Shown in pieces: positions 21,678 to 21,923 of a DNA stretch of 21,923 bases (position 1 is the stretch's first letter; each line of letters opens with the position of its first letter). Position numbers and translations under genes: made by a program. The notes below the pieces were generated by a model. The model saw only the letters and a program-made list of their open reading frames with translations. It had not been told where the DNA came from and ran no database searches. This DNA comes from a virus. The stretch lies in IMG/VR virus record IMGVR_UViG_3300045953_000106, positions 1-21,923 of that record. One strand, written 5' to 3'.

Positions 21678-21923
21678 ATGGCGTTGCTGCTCGGCGAAGC
21701 CGAGAACGATGGCATCGACTACGGCAGCGGAGCGACGATCGATGACCCGACGTTGTCGACGGTCGTGTTCATCGTGTATCCCACAGACCTAAGCAATGCC
21801 GTTCGTTACATCGCGAATAAGGGCACCCCGCTCGAGGTATTCAAGCGCGGCACCGATGGCACGATCTGGCGGGGCCAGCGCAACCGATCGTCGGGCCAGT
21901 TGCGCGCCGACATCACCGGCATG
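21678..21923 (+). CDS. LamG-like surface/fibre protein (5' part only)
   Basis: The first 82 codons of a frame that runs off the window. It begins MALLLGEAENDGIDYGSGAT, then STVVFIVYPTDLSNAVRYIA, NKGTPLEVFKRGTDGT and QLRADITG. A strand of the type T-V-x-F-x-V-Y-P followed by I-A-N/S-K-G is the standard front half of a LamG/concanavalin jelly roll. It starts 2 bases after the previous stop (TAAGCATG). Full length and further domains are not visible. Confidence 0.7.
   Translation, partial: MALLLGEAENDGIDYGSGATIDDPTLSTVVFIVYPTDLSNAVRYIANKGTPLEVFKRGTDGTIWRGQRNRSSGQLRADITGM

Overview
The window is one stretch of the late (virion structural and lysis) region of a tailed double-stranded DNA phage or prophage. 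Every gene I can support is on the + strand. A HK97-type head module is followed by a tail-tube gene and a 701-residue tape measure with no sheath gene between them, which points to a long non-contractile (siphovirus) tail. No integrase, repressor, replication or host gene is visible, so I cannot tell a free phage from a prophage. The DNA is clearly GC-rich with strong G/C third-position bias, so the host is probably a high-GC bacterium. The single-domain M15-type endolysin fits a Gram-negative host better than a Gram-positive one, but this is weak evidence and I cannot name a host.

Layout: (1) 1-2182, DNA packaging: the possible end of an upstream gene, the small terminase (P27 type) and the large terminase. 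(2) 2185-8376, head and connector: a prohead protease fused to the major capsid protein, with a well-placed internal ribosome binding site exactly where the capsid part begins; a 77-residue protein; the portal; a collagen-like protein; a gp6-like connector; a head-closure protein; a gp10-like protein; and a tail-completion protein. (3) 8389-13506, tail: tail tube, a protein in the tail-assembly-chaperone position, tape measure, a small tail protein, a 59-residue protein and a LamG-like protein. (4) 13513-17462, tail tip: a 1168-residue hub or tip protein with short repeats at both ends, then a 147-residue protein. (5) 17530-19371, lysis cassette: two membrane-anchored coiled-coil proteins, a 68-residue two-helix membrane protein, a 23-residue cationic microprotein, a 60-residue zinc-ribbon protein, the M15 endolysin, a 49-residue two-helix membrane protein and a 57-residue charged protein. 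(6) 19371-21923, surface proteins: an Ig-like plus lectin-fold protein, two beta-rich proteins and the start of another LamG-like protein that runs off the window.

Most genes are translationally coupled through ATGA, GTGA or TGATG stop/start overlaps, so large blocks are probably translated from polycistronic messages. Strong free-standing Shine-Dalgarno sequences appear mainly before the tail tube, inside the protease-capsid fusion, through the lysis cassette and before the last surface genes. The only non-coding gap above 60 bases is 17463-17529, between tail and lysis modules. There are no gene-free stretches over 300 bases, and I saw no RNA genes, CRISPR arrays or insertion sequences.

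The most unusual points are the protease-capsid fusion with a nested start, the collagen-like gene inside the head module, and the crowded lysis cassette with a 23-residue gene coupled at both ends.
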